Of a DNA stretch of 26,370 nucleotides, positions 15,081 through 23,239 are shown piece after piece. The DNA lies in assembly GCA_036501345.1 (NCBI GenBank), contig DASYAN010000382.1, positions 1 to 26,370 on the forward strand, written 5' to 3'. Both the position numbers and the translations under genes were made by a program. Each line of letters starts with the position of its first letter. Positions within the stretch are counted from its first letter, which is position 1. The notes below the pieces were generated by a model, which was given only the letters and a program-made list of their open reading frames with translations, did not search any database and was not told the origin of the DNA. The DNA comes from DASYAN01 sp036501345 (GTDB lineage: Bacteria; Chloroflexota; Ktedonobacteria; Ktedonobacterales; Ktedonobacteraceae).

Positions 15081-15701
15081 CTATTCCTGCTCCTGTCGCT
15101 GGTAGTATGGATGTTTACGCGTTACCGTCCATGTACCCCAGAGAGCCATAAGTGCTCCAACGGCGCTGTAGATCAATAAGATGAAGATAATAGTCAATAT
15201 ACCAGCGAAAATATTTCCTGAGGATGGTGGCGTAGTTGATACAATCTTACCAGGATAGTTGGGAAGATAAAGAGGAATGCTATTACCCAGATAGGTGATA
15301 GCTCCAACGAGTGCACCTGCTAAGAGGCCTAGCTTGCGTAGCACCGCGATGCGACCCACGATATAGCCCACAACGAAGCTAAGAACAAGGTCGATAAAGC
15401 TACTCAGGCATGCCAAGCCAGTGAGTGTCAATGCCAGATTGTAAGACATTTTATCGGCTTGGCGTGATGCCTCGTAATAGAGGGAAGCATTCATGAAGGT
15501 GATAGCTATAGGGATAAGCGCGGCCAGCAATCCTCCTAACACACCTGCGCTGAGAGCGTAGAGCAAACCATGAGATGGCAGTTGGATCTCCTCTGGTGTA
15601 TACTCGCTGCCATCTGCTGCTAAACTACCATCATCTGTTGAACGTTGCGCACGACGGAATCGTATTGGTTGCTCAGGATAATCCTTTTCTGAGTCTTGCA
15701 T
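15081..15701 (-). CDS. Polytopic membrane protein of unknown function
   Basis: 206 residues from ATG 15701, which GGAGG precedes by ten bases. A longer form from 15719 lacks a ribosome site. The first 45 residues are polar (EQPIRFRRAQRSTDDGSLAAD). Four hydrophobic segments follow (about 50-70, 90-115, 118-140 and 160-190), glycine-rich in places (AGVLGGLLAALIP, VGYIVGRIAVLRK). The basic tail TRKHPYYQRQEQE is cytosolic by the positive-inside rule. No family recognised. It lies directly after lepB on the same strand and is probably co-transcribed. Confidence 0.75.
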   Translation of the reverse strand: MQDSEKDYPEQPIRFRRAQRSTDDGSLAADGSEYTPEEIQLPSHGLLYALSAGVLGGLLAALIPIAITFMNASLYYEASRQADKMSYNLALTLTGLACLSSFIDLVLSFVVGYIVGRIAVLRKLGLLAGALVGAITYLGNSIPLYLPNYPGKIVSTTPPSSGNIFAGILTIIFILLIYSAVGALMALWGTWTVTRKHPYYQRQEQE

Positions 15702-15722
15702 AGTCCTATTCCCTCCCATGCC

Positions 15723-16310
15723 TTATTTTTTATTGGTCCCTGAAACTTTTTGAGACTGACCGCTGGGCGGATTCTTGACACTGCTATACACATTCTGATA
15801 GCTATTGATGAAGTGCATAGTGTTCAAGGGCCAGAAGACCACTAATGCTTTCCCTATAATATACCCTTTGGGAACAAAATCCCAGTCGCGAGAATCATAA
15901 CTGTCGGGACGATTATCTCCCATGACAAAATAGTCATCAGGAGGAACTTTCCAGGTTTTTGCTGAAGGATTCAAAGACGTACTAACGTATGGTTCACGCA
16001 GCTCAGTGTTATTAACCCAGACGTGGGTGCTGTCTGTCTTGATGGTATCACCTGGTAACCCAATCACACGCTTGATGAAATCTTGTGTCGTATCGCGGGG
16101 AAAGTGAAAGACGATCACGTCACCTCGCTCCGGCGTATGGAACAGATAAGCCTCTTTATTGATGAACACATATTCATCTGTCCGCAGCCCTGGCTGCATA
16201 CTTGTGCCTTCGATATGATAACTCTGTATTACAAAGCGAATCACTAAGAAGATGAGAAGTGTAAGTGCTAGCGTTTCGATGATCTCACGCATTAAATGCG
16301 AACGTTTCAA
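15723..16310 (-). CDS. lepB: Signal peptidase I
   Basis: 195 residues. It cleaves signal peptides of exported proteins at the outer face of the membrane. One N-terminal helix (about 10-30) is followed by the catalytic Ser37 in IEGTSMQPGL and Lys80 in DFIKRVIGLPGD. The C-terminal box MGDNRPDSYDSRDWDFVP is intact apart from Asp where Gly usually follows Trp. The length suits a Gram-positive-type SipS. The start is TTG 16310 with GAGG seven bases upstream. The first ATG (16292) lacks a ribosome site and would clip the N-terminus. The polar tail (PPSGQSQKVSGTNKK) is probably disordered. The next gene starts just after the stop. Confidence 0.94.
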   Translation of the reverse strand: MKRSHLMREIIETLALTLLIFLVIRFVIQSYHIEGTSMQPGLRTDEYVFINKEAYLFHTPERGDVIVFHFPRDTTQDFIKRVIGLPGDTIKTDSTHVWVNNTELREPYVSTSLNPSAKTWKVPPDDYFVMGDNRPDSYDSRDWDFVPKGYIIGKALVVFWPLNTMHFINSYQNVYSSVKNPPSGQSQKVSGTNKK

Positions 16311-16581
16311 TTCAAAGCCTCGCTGTTTCTTTGGGTACTTGTTCCTAAGATGACTGACTACTAGACAAGGAAGGGATTAGCAACCTGCTCTCAATACAGG
16401 CAACATTTAGCATTTCCTTATCCTCGTAATATCACCACCACACCGAGAATTGATCCACAGCGATATATGCTGTGTTTGTATTCAGACTATTATAGCCCAT
16501 CTGAGCCTGTGCTTCACCTTTTCGTGACCAATTGGGTATAGCAATCCTCTTTTTATCCTTCAAAGTGTCCCCCTTTTTCCC

Positions 16582-16610
16582 TTGAGAAGCTCGCTAACTT
16601 CTACTATACT
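16582..16610 (+). promoter_or_regulatory. Promoter for a leaderless methyltransferase-like gene
   Basis: TTGAGA (16582-16587) and TATACT (16605-16610) have 17-base spacing. Transcription should start near 16616-16618, at or next to GTG 16618. The rest of 16311-16581 shows no gene and no clear repeat. Confidence 0.65.
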
Positions 16611-16617
16611 CAATAAA

Positions 16618-17241
16618 GTGAAAACATTCGTAACGATCAACCCATTTTGGGATAACATCGGACCTCTCATCCATTCAGACAATGCAATAGACTTTTTTCA
16701 AGCGCAATGCGATAAAAGGTTTTGCGCAAAATATGCCTTTGCCATCGCTGATCCAGTATCGGTTGCCTTTGTTGCTGAATATTTGTATCCGCAGGCTATA
16801 GAAATAGGAGCGGGAAATGGATATTGGGCCTGGCAGCTCTCACAATGCGGAATTGATATCTTGGCATATGATATTGCTCCTCTAGATCATACATGGGAAA
16901 AAGGATATTTTAGCCCGGTTGATAAAGCAACAAGAGAATGTTTCGGGATCTCGACTAAAGCATGGTATCCAGTACAACAAGGGGGTGCTAAGATGGCGAG
17001 TGAGCACCCTGACCATACGTTGTTCCTATGTTGGCCTGTTCGCAATACAGATATGGCATCACAATCCCTGCAATTCTATCAAGGTCAACGTTTAGTTTTT
17101 ATTGGTGAGTATAAGACTGGAACCACGGGCGACGATCTTTTCTTTGATATACTAGAGAAGGAATGGCAAGCAATCGCCAGGCATGATATCGCACAGTGGG
17201 ATGGAGCACACGATAGTATCACTGCATACGAAAGAAGATAG
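16618..17241 (+). CDS. Methyltransferase-like Rossmann protein, uncharacterised
   Basis: 207 residues from GTG 16618. An open frame continues to TTG 16582, but those bases are the -35 box. The SAM-binding glycine motif is clear: AIEIGAGNGYWAWQLSQCG, then ILAYDIAP at strand 2. Instead of a catalytic NPPY, motif IV reads LFLCWPVRN. FIGEYKTGTTGDDLFFDIL follows, as in a little-studied family seen in bacteria and fungi (from memory). The active-site change makes classical N-methylation unlikely, and the substrate is unknown. No Shine-Dalgarno sequence is visible. A strong hairpin follows the stop. Confidence 0.72.
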   Translation: MKTFVTINPFWDNIGPLIHSDNAIDFFQAQCDKRFCAKYAFAIADPVSVAFVAEYLYPQAIEIGAGNGYWAWQLSQCGIDILAYDIAPLDHTWEKGYFSPVDKATRECFGISTKAWYPVQQGGAKMASEHPDHTLFLCWPVRNTDMASQSLQFYQGQRLVFIGEYKTGTTGDDLFFDILEKEWQAIARHDIAQWDGAHDSITAYERR

Positions 17242-17263
17242 CCAGTCAGGAGCACAAAAAAAG

Positions 17264-17295
17264 ACCAGATCCGTGGAGACTCAGACGGATCTGGT
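17264..17295. terminator. Perfect 11-bp hairpin after the methyltransferase-like gene
   Basis: ACCAGATCCGT (17264-17274) and ACGGATCTGGT (17285-17295) with a ten-base loop. An A-run (17255-17262) on the left gives a T-run for minus-strand transcripts. The right side lacks a long T-run. Confidence 0.65.
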
Positions 17296-17398
17296 TAATA
17301 GATTAGCCAACTGTACTTTTTAAGTAGTGATTAAGTTTAGCTCGCGAAATCGTAATAATGAGCAATTTATCAAAAGCATAATCAGTTAGAGTGGCTAT

Positions 17399-17441
17399 AT
17401 ACTTCTTTCCCTACTGTTCGCTGGAGAGAAGGAAGAAGTAT
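17399..17441. other. Hairpin in a gene-free spacer
   Basis: ATACTTCTTTCC (17399-17410) pairs with GGAAGAAGTAT (17431-17441), leaving one bulged T. The spacer 17242-17632 otherwise holds the terminator at 17264 and the promoter at 17556, and no gene was seen. Confidence 0.5.
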
Positions 17442-17555
17442 TTCTGCCCAAAGTATATCCGATAATCGTCGACAACTCAACGACAGCTAGATGACATCTG
17501 CTAGACATTTTTCTACTTTGGAAACAAAGTACAAAAAAGATCAGGTCTACCATCA

Positions 17556-17584
17556 TTGCCACAACACCGGAACCGCCGTATAAT
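17556..17584 (+). promoter_or_regulatory. Promoter for the small membrane protein and holA
   Basis: TTGCCA (17556-17561) and TATAAT (17579-17584) have 17-base spacing. The first gene starts about 49 bases later. Confidence 0.65.
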
Positions 17585-17632
17585 ACATTACAACGGATTA
17601 TCCATCATTATCTTTTAGGAGGCTTTAGTATA

Positions 17633-17956
17633 ATGCCCGTTAGTATCAATGATATATTTATCGGAGACATTTTTGGTTTTGTGCTCGCACTTCCTCTCGC
17701 GCTATTCATAGCGTTCTGGTTGAGTGCTGTTAAGAAACGTGGAGCAGCTGTTTTTGGTGCATTTCTGGGTGCATTTCTCGCTTTTGTAGGCATTCTTGCG
17801 TGGGCAAACACCCTTTCTGGCGCTAATGGCGGAGCCACGTTCTTCGGATCGCTTTTCTTTTGTTCGGCTGCAGGCTTGATTGGCGGTATTATTACAGATT
17901 TACTAGTTGCCCGCATAACTAGCCGCGACTATCGCCGGTCTATCACACATGAATAA
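17633..17956 (+). CDS. Small three-helix membrane protein
   Basis: 107 residues, not recognised. Hydrophobic segments lie at about 12-32, 37-58 and 67-90, with glycine-rich helices (AFLGAFLAFVGILAWA, AAGLIGGIITDLL). The tail is basic (ARITSRDYRRSITHE). AGGAGG lies about ten bases before ATG 17633. It ends 11 bases before holA, so the two probably form an operon. Function unknown. Confidence 0.75.
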   Translation: MPVSINDIFIGDIFGFVLALPLALFIAFWLSAVKKRGAAVFGAFLGAFLAFVGILAWANTLSGANGGATFFGSLFFCSAAGLIGGIITDLLVARITSRDYRRSITHE

Positions 17957-17967
17957 TACATACTAAC

Positions 17968-19011
17968 ATGTTTTATCTTATGCATGGGGATGACGAGTTC
18001 ACAAGCCGCGAACAGTTGAAAACTTTGCGGCACAAGGATACCTTCGGGTACAACCAGGATATCTACAGTGGGGGAGATACGGATCTCAAGAAGATTATCA
18101 TCACCATCAATACGCTGCCTTTCCTCAGTGAGCAGCGCCTCGTAGTGATCGATGGTCTACCCAAGAAGAAACGCGGTAGCGAGACCACAACGGCAAGTGC
18201 AGGTGCGGCTAGCGGAGAAACTAGTAAGGGAAGTAAGACTAAGAAGGGTAAGAAAAGCGGCAAAGCTGGCCCTCTTACTCGCGCAGGTTTCGAAAAAGAG
18301 CTAGCAGAACATGTCGCTACCATACAAGAGACTGCTATCCTGGTCGTACTCGCCGAAGAGGTATTAGAGGCCAGCAGTCCCCTGGTCAAGGCAGCAGAGC
18401 AATACGGCAAAGTGATCCAGAATACTTTGCCGAAAGGTGCTGCACTAGAAAACTGGATCACGAAACGAGCCAAGCATCTCGGTGTCAGCGTTGCACCGGA
18501 GGCAAAGAAGCTCCTGGGAGACTTTATCGGCAATAATTTGCGGCTGCTAGCAAATGAACTGGACAAGCTGGCAACGTATGTGGGCAAGGGAGCAACTATC
18601 AAGATTGATGATGTTCGTCAATTATCTGCGCAGGTGCAGGAAGCACGTATTTTTGATCTCACCGATGCGCTTGCGCAGCGCAATCGTCAGCAGGCTCTGA
18701 ATATTCTGCACGACCTGCTATCTGATGGAGAGCCTCCACTGAAACTACTCAGCACGATCACCAGCCAGGTACGTTCACTCCTCCTGGTCAAGGAGCTGGC
18801 ACAAAAGGGGATGCGTGCACCACAAATTGCTTCTACCCTTGGTATTGCCCCGTTCATCGTTGATAAGTCTTTGCGCCAGGTAGGCAAGTTTACTCCAGTT
18901 CAACTCGAAGGTGCCTACCGTCAACTCCTAGCGACTGATGCAGCACTCAAGCGAAGTCGCCTGACACCAGAAATGGCCCTCGATCTGCTAGTTGTCCAAT
19001 TTGGATCGTAA
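17968..19011 (+). CDS. holA: DNA polymerase III delta subunit
   Basis: 347 residues. The delta subunit of the clamp loader opens the beta sliding clamp. The N-terminus FYLMHGDDEF, then TLPFLSEQRLVVIDGL (about 49-64), match the family. LPKGAALENWITKRAKHLGV and the domain III helices (GEPPLKLLSTITSQVRSLLLVKEL) follow. Residues 66-104 are a Lys/Gly/Ser/Thr-rich insert (KKKRGSETTTASAG and onward), probably a flexible loop. The ATG lacks a clear ribosome site and lies 11 bases after the preceding stop, which suggests translational coupling. Confidence 0.92.
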   Translation: MFYLMHGDDEFTSREQLKTLRHKDTFGYNQDIYSGGDTDLKKIIITINTLPFLSEQRLVVIDGLPKKKRGSETTTASAGAASGETSKGSKTKKGKKSGKAGPLTRAGFEKELAEHVATIQETAILVVLAEEVLEASSPLVKAAEQYGKVIQNTLPKGAALENWITKRAKHLGVSVAPEAKKLLGDFIGNNLRLLANELDKLATYVGKGATIKIDDVRQLSAQVQEARIFDLTDALAQRNRQQALNILHDLLSDGEPPLKLLSTITSQVRSLLLVKELAQKGMRAPQIASTLGIAPFIVDKSLRQVGKFTPVQLEGAYRQLLATDAALKRSRLTPEMALDLLVVQFGS

Positions 19012-19074
19012 ACATGATCTCTGAACATACACAATTTATGTCTCTGTGCACAAGAACAGCAACGGGAGAACTCG

Positions 19075-20733
19075 ATGGCCACAACAGACAGGCATCTAGC
19101 TATTGGCAACGAGGAAACAGCTGACGGCCAGCGTAGCAAACGGGCTCACTACCACTACGCATTCAACACCCTGCTGCTGATTATCCTGCTCAGCCTGTTT
19201 GTGTTCGGCTTCAATCGGGTCACGCGCTATGAAAGAGATGTTACCCGCTCCACTTTCGTTGTTCAAGGTACTATTTCCACTCCGGTGTTAGAGATGTATC
19301 CAGGACATAAAGAGACGCCGCTTGTCGCCATTGTTGCCCACGGCTTTTCCGAGAGCAAAGAGATGATGACGGGCTTTGGTATTGAACTGGCACGAGCCGG
19401 CATTACCACATATCTCTTCGACTTTCCCGGTCATGGCCAATCCTCCGTACCAATCTCCAACAATGCTTCCTCGCTTACAACTGAGAAGGACAATACCATA
19501 GCACTTAGCGAAGTGATCAATTATGCTCGCCAGCACAATAGCGCCACGAAATATCCGCGCATCATACTACTGGGTCACACGACGGGAACTACAGCCATCG
19601 GCGAATACGAGATGGCACATAGTACTGAAACAGATATTATCGCTACCATCCTGGTCTCCCCTACCTGGCAAGGCCAACCCACTAGCACAGAGCCAAAAAA
19701 TATGCTGCTACTCGTTGGACAGAATGATATTCCTGCTGAACTTAACAATAGCACTCGCCTATTGCATGCCAGTTGTCAGTCTGGAAATAACCAGCCTCTA
19801 TCGTCTGGAAATACCTGTGGCACGATAGCCGATGGAACAGCCCATCGTCTGGTCATTTTGCAAAACCTGGATCATATTACCATTGTTGATGCCAGTAGAA
19901 CCTTTCAGGAGATGCTCGACTGGCTGCATAGTATAGATGCGCATATTAGCACGACCAATATGCATGCCGACGAGCGTCTGACGGGATTACTCTTAGGCGT
20001 TATCTGCATTATCCTGGCGCTCTTCCCGCTTAGCGATCTCCTGGTAGATATTTTTCATATCCAGGCTGCCAGACGCTCCTTCCGCGGGCTGGAGATGCTC
20101 TTCTTTCATATATGCTTGCTGATAGGGATTGCCGTAGCTCTTGCCATACAATACATCTGGCAGCCATTCAGTTTTATGCACATTGCGCTAGCCGATTATG
20201 TCAGTGGCTATTTCTTCATCATTGCAGTTGTCATGGCCGTCCTAATTTTTATCTTTCGCCGTTATGTTCCTCTACCACTATTCAGTCAGATTCCTCAGCA
20301 GCTCTTGCTTGCTACCGTATTAGCCGCTTTCCTCTATTTCACATTTGGCCAGCTCATGACCTTTGCCTGGCAACACTTCACCTTTACGCTACCCCGGCTA
20401 TGGCGCTTTCTGGCAATCTTTATTCTGATTCTTCCGCTTTTCCTACTAGATGAGGGCATCAATCGTGGATATCAAGAAACAGGAATGCTACGTGCAATTA
20501 TGTCTAGCCTGATCTTTAAAGCTCTGCTCATTGGAGGACTTATCGTTGCTGTCCAAATTACATCAGGTCTCAATTTTCTGAGTATTATTCTGCCATTACT
20601 GTTGCTATTATTTCTGGTACTTGTTGGTAGTTGTATCCAGCTCTATCACAGTGGGCATGCCGCGTTTACCGGAGCAATTTTCACTGCATTTATGATTGCA
20701 TGGTGTATGTCAATGATTTTTCCTATTACATGA
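19075..20733 (+). CDS. Alpha/beta-hydrolase-like protein fused to a multi-helix membrane domain
   Basis: 552 residues. A membrane helix (31-47) is followed by an extracytoplasmic alpha/beta-hydrolase-like domain (about 60-290) with VAIVAHGFSESKE (oxyanion turn) and DFPGHGQS. The nucleophile elbow reads GHTTG (167-171), so Thr169 replaces the usual Ser. Asp218 (LLVGQNDIP) and His267 (LQNLDHITIVD) fit the other triad positions. Residues 302-552 hold about seven hydrophobic helices of unknown family. GGGAG lies seven bases before ATG 19075. It is followed 21 bases on by midA. It may be a non-catalytic relative, a slow Thr enzyme or a membrane esterase. Confidence 0.82.
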   Translation: MATTDRHLAIGNEETADGQRSKRAHYHYAFNTLLLIILLSLFVFGFNRVTRYERDVTRSTFVVQGTISTPVLEMYPGHKETPLVAIVAHGFSESKEMMTGFGIELARAGITTYLFDFPGHGQSSVPISNNASSLTTEKDNTIALSEVINYARQHNSATKYPRIILLGHTTGTTAIGEYEMAHSTETDIIATILVSPTWQGQPTSTEPKNMLLLVGQNDIPAELNNSTRLLHASCQSGNNQPLSSGNTCGTIADGTAHRLVILQNLDHITIVDASRTFQEMLDWLHSIDAHISTTNMHADERLTGLLLGVICIILALFPLSDLLVDIFHIQAARRSFRGLEMLFFHICLLIGIAVALAIQYIWQPFSFMHIALADYVSGYFFIIAVVMAVLIFIFRRYVPLPLFSQIPQQLLLATVLAAFLYFTFGQLMTFAWQHFTFTLPRLWRFLAIFILILPLFLLDEGINRGYQETGMLRAIMSSLIFKALLIGGLIVAVQITSGLNFLSIILPLLLLLFLVLVGSCIQLYHSGHAAFTGAIFTAFMIAWCMSMIFPIT

Positions 20734-20754
20734 TTTATGGAAGAGAGATAATAA

Positions 20755-21990
20755 ATGGAAATATTGCATCAATTGCCATCGAAATCGTTACAACAAGTAA
20801 TCTTGGAACGTATTGAGCGCGAGGGTCCGATTACTTTTGCGGAATATATGCGGATGGCTCTCTATGAACCCGGCTATGGTTATTATGTGACCGGGCCCGC
20901 CAAGATGGGCTGGGAGGGTGATTATTATACCAGTACCGATCTCTCTCCTGTATTTGCCCACTGTATGGGAAGGCAATTGCAGCAGATGTGGGAACAACTA
21001 GGACAACCAGTACCATTTACAGTACTGGAGCAGGGAGCTGGACGTGGAGATCTTGGCCGAGAAATATGCTCCTGGGCCGCTCAGGAGATCCCCTCGTTTC
21101 ATGCTGCACTTGACTATCACAGTGCAGATATACGCGCTGGAACGGACGCAATACACGGAGGGCACACGGTAAATTGGGTCCCTACGCTCTCAGGCGCTGA
21201 AGCGCTAGAAACAGGACCCGATTTATCGGGCGAAAAGGTAGGGACCCGATTTATCGCGTCCGCGCCCAGGTCCTCAACCCCCACACCTGCTGTCATTCTT
21301 TCCAACGAGCTCGTTGACGCCTTCCCTGTCCACATCGTCCAGAAGCAGGATGATAAATTATATGAAATCTTTATTGGCGTGCAAGATGGTCACCTTTATG
21401 AGCTATTGGACGAACCGAGTAGTCAGGATGTCGCCAATTACTTGGATAGCTACAAAATCCCCTGGCACACATTTGAGGATGGTTGGCGTGCCGAGATCAA
21501 CCTGGATGCCTTGCGTTGGATGGCCCAGACGGCACAATTATTGCTCGGTACGTCTCCCAGGCGCAAACGAAAGGGTTTTATCCTGACAATCGATTATGGA
21601 GATACGGCCCGTAAACTCTATATACGTCACCGTCATCGCGGCACCCAGGCCTGCTATTTCCACCATCAATTCACTGATCGCCCACTGGCACGGCCTGGAG
21701 AACAAGATCTGACCGCCCACGTCAATTTCACAGCACTGGTTAATGAGGGACGACGACATGGTTTACGCTTGCAGACGTTGACGACGCAGCGGCAATGGCT
21801 GACGGATATGCAGATGTATGAGGAACTGGAGCACATTCGTCAGCGCGAGTTTGCCATTATCGATCAGGCCCGCGCTAGCGACCAGGGACAAGTAGCCTTA
21901 CTCAAGTGGTACGATCTGCGACAACGTGCTATGGCTCTCACGGCGGCTGGAGGGATGGGCGACTTTAAGGTGTTGATCCTTAAACGCTAA
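20755..21990 (+). CDS. MidA/NDUFAF7-type SAM-dependent methyltransferase with repeat-derived insert
   Basis: 411 residues. In mitochondria the family methylates an Arg of a complex I subunit; the bacterial target is not established. The conserved start is present: GPITFAEYMRMALYEPGYGYY (about 24-44), then GDYYTSTDLSPVFAHCMG. Motif I reads VLEQGAGRGDLGREI (90-104), and ILSNELVDAFPVH (181-193) matches the family NEL-DA-PV block. Between WVPTLSG and AVILSNEL lie about 33 residues where the family usually has about 9. Residues about 152-172 of this are encoded by two copies of a dispersed repeat. The segment after motif I (YHSADIRAGTDAIHGG) also departs from the usual pattern. GGAAGAGAG precedes the ATG. 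Confidence 0.88.
   Translation: MEILHQLPSKSLQQVILERIEREGPITFAEYMRMALYEPGYGYYVTGPAKMGWEGDYYTSTDLSPVFAHCMGRQLQQMWEQLGQPVPFTVLEQGAGRGDLGREICSWAAQEIPSFHAALDYHSADIRAGTDAIHGGHTVNWVPTLSGAEALETGPDLSGEKVGTRFIASAPRSSTPTPAVILSNELVDAFPVHIVQKQDDKLYEIFIGVQDGHLYELLDEPSSQDVANYLDSYKIPWHTFEDGWRAEINLDALRWMAQTAQLLLGTSPRRKRKGFILTIDYGDTARKLYIRHRHRGTQACYFHHQFTDRPLARPGEQDLTAHVNFTALVNEGRRHGLRLQTLTTQRQWLTDMQMYEELEHIRQREFAIIDQARASDQGQVALLKWYDLRQRAMALTAAGGMGDFKVLILKR
21214..21262 (+). repeat. Two dispersed-repeat copies inside midA
   Basis: GGACCCGATTTATCGGG (21214-21230) and the related copy ending at 21262 lie in direct orientation and in frame. They encode GPDLSGE and VGTRFIASA. Bases 21242-21262 are identical to the reverse complement of 12519-12539. 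Relatives lie at 1985-2005 and 2057-2073. Confidence 0.8.
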
Positions 21991-22064
21991 TTGAGCATGG
22001 CTGCTTGGGTACTCACTTTCTATGAACATTGCTCTACTACATCGATGCTGCAGATAAAACACCC

Positions 22065-22106
22065 TTAAGAAACGTCATGCGCTCTGGGGCGCATGACGTT
22101 TCTTAA
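22065..22106. terminator. Perfect 18-bp hairpin
   Basis: TTAAGAAACGTCATGCGC (22065-22082) and its exact reverse complement (22089-22106) enclose TCTGGG. It lies 75 bases after midA and overlaps the last codons of the decayed gene on the minus strand. It probably ends transcription in both directions, though no long T-run follows. Confidence 0.65.
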
Positions 22107-22893
22107 ACTGGTGATGAGCGCAAGATTGCCACCGAACTACGAGCATACGCGGCTCTTCATCACCTCCGGCTATCACTTCCATACCATCGATGCCATGATC
22201 ACCCATTTTCATATCAAATCCGGTTAACCAGTCTACATTGGGAGAGCTGCAAGTTGGCTCTTGAATGTACAGTGCTCTCTAGGCTTCGATCTCCATTGCC
22301 GTGCTCGACTCTGCTTCTGCTCCGCCAGCGCCTTTTCTATTTAGCTTTTTACCTGCTAGTACCCACTCATCACTTACATCATCGAGAATAAATCTCATGC
22401 GTTCTTCTCGGCGTTCTGCTTCAGCACTTTTATCTTCTTTATTTACTGGATACAATGAATAGGCAAGCCGCACCTTTTCTAATAACGCTTCGTGAGTTAT
22501 GTTCATTATTATGGGAATACCTTCCTTGTCAATTTTATCAGTAGAGCCATAGACATCCTTGTCTGCAGCTCCATAAAGAGGAGCTAAAATTACCTGTACA
22601 CCTTCACTTCTGCATTTTTTAGCAAATTCCAAGAAATTTTCCTCTTTACCTTCCGTGCATGCAGTCCCTCCATGATAAGGTCCCTGTATGAAAACATCGA
22701 ACTCTTTAGTATTAAAGACGTCATAGTTTAATCCGCTCTGTGGCTCTTGCTGATAGTGAACTCGATTATTTAAAGATTTAAGCTCAAGAAATCGATCAGT
22801 TAAAGATTCAATCCCATCATCGTCAACTAGCTGCTCTTCTTGTGACGCCCTCCTTTCTTGTAATTTTTCGACCCGTGAAATTGCATTTGTTCC
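22075..22893 (-). pseudogene. Decayed asparaginase-like gene, no start and internal amber stop
   Basis: The frame is open from 22893 (just after a TAG at 22894-22896) to TAG 22279-22281, then open again to TGA 22075-22077. There is no ATG, GTG or TTG until TTG 22632. The segment FDVFIQGPYHGGTACTEG, then EFAKKCRSEGVQVILAPLYG and IPIIMNITHEALLEKVRLA, resembles the C-terminal domain of L-asparaginase-type enzymes. The catalytic N-terminal domain is absent. Codons after the TAG read on as IQEPTCSSPNVDWLTGFDMK and onward, consistent with one formerly continuous gene. AAAGGAGG near 22848 has no start codon at a usable distance. A short functional protein from TTG 22632 is possible but less likely. 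Confidence 0.55.
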
Positions 22894-23015
22894 CTATCCG
22901 AGAATGTTTTTCCATAAAAAACTATGCAACTTCAGCCAAAAATAGCGCAACTTGAGAGGGGGAAAGAGTGCAACGTGTCCTCGTTGGATGAAGATCTTCC
23001 AAACTGCAGACTTTA

Positions 23016-23024
23016 TGCTATAAT
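23016..23024 (+). promoter_or_regulatory. Extended -10 promoter
   Basis: TGCTATAAT is an extended -10 box. The -35 region is weak (CTTCCA at 22996). It would start an RNA near 23031 leading to the zinc-ribbon gene. Within 22894-23239 no gene was seen. The minus strand at 22894-22980 is open and reads KLRYFWLKLHSFLWKN, possibly more decayed coding DNA. Confidence 0.5.
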
Positions 23025-23065
23025 TAGACCTGCGCATTCTCCTTTAAGATTATGCGTATGAGTAA

Positions 23066-23102
23066 ATTTGCTCAAAGGAGTAATAAAAATGTTTGAGCAA
23101 AT
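23066..23102 (+). promoter_or_regulatory. Leader hairpin with ribosome site in its loop and a five-codon frame
   Basis: ATTTGCTCAAA (23066-23076) and TTTGAGCAAAT (23092-23102) are perfect complements. The loop carries GGAG. ATG at 23089 starts Met-Phe-Glu-Gln-Ile followed by TGATGA. It lies in the predicted leader, 138 bases before the next gene. Confidence 0.45.
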
Positions 23103-23239
23103 CTGATGAAATTCGGTGATTAGATGTTATCTATTAGATATTTAGTATTTTATACTCTATTGTAGTTTTGGCGATTTTTGATTGATTGCGCTATCTTAAT
23201 GTCACGCAAGAATTATTTATTGAGGAGCATGCGATTCGT

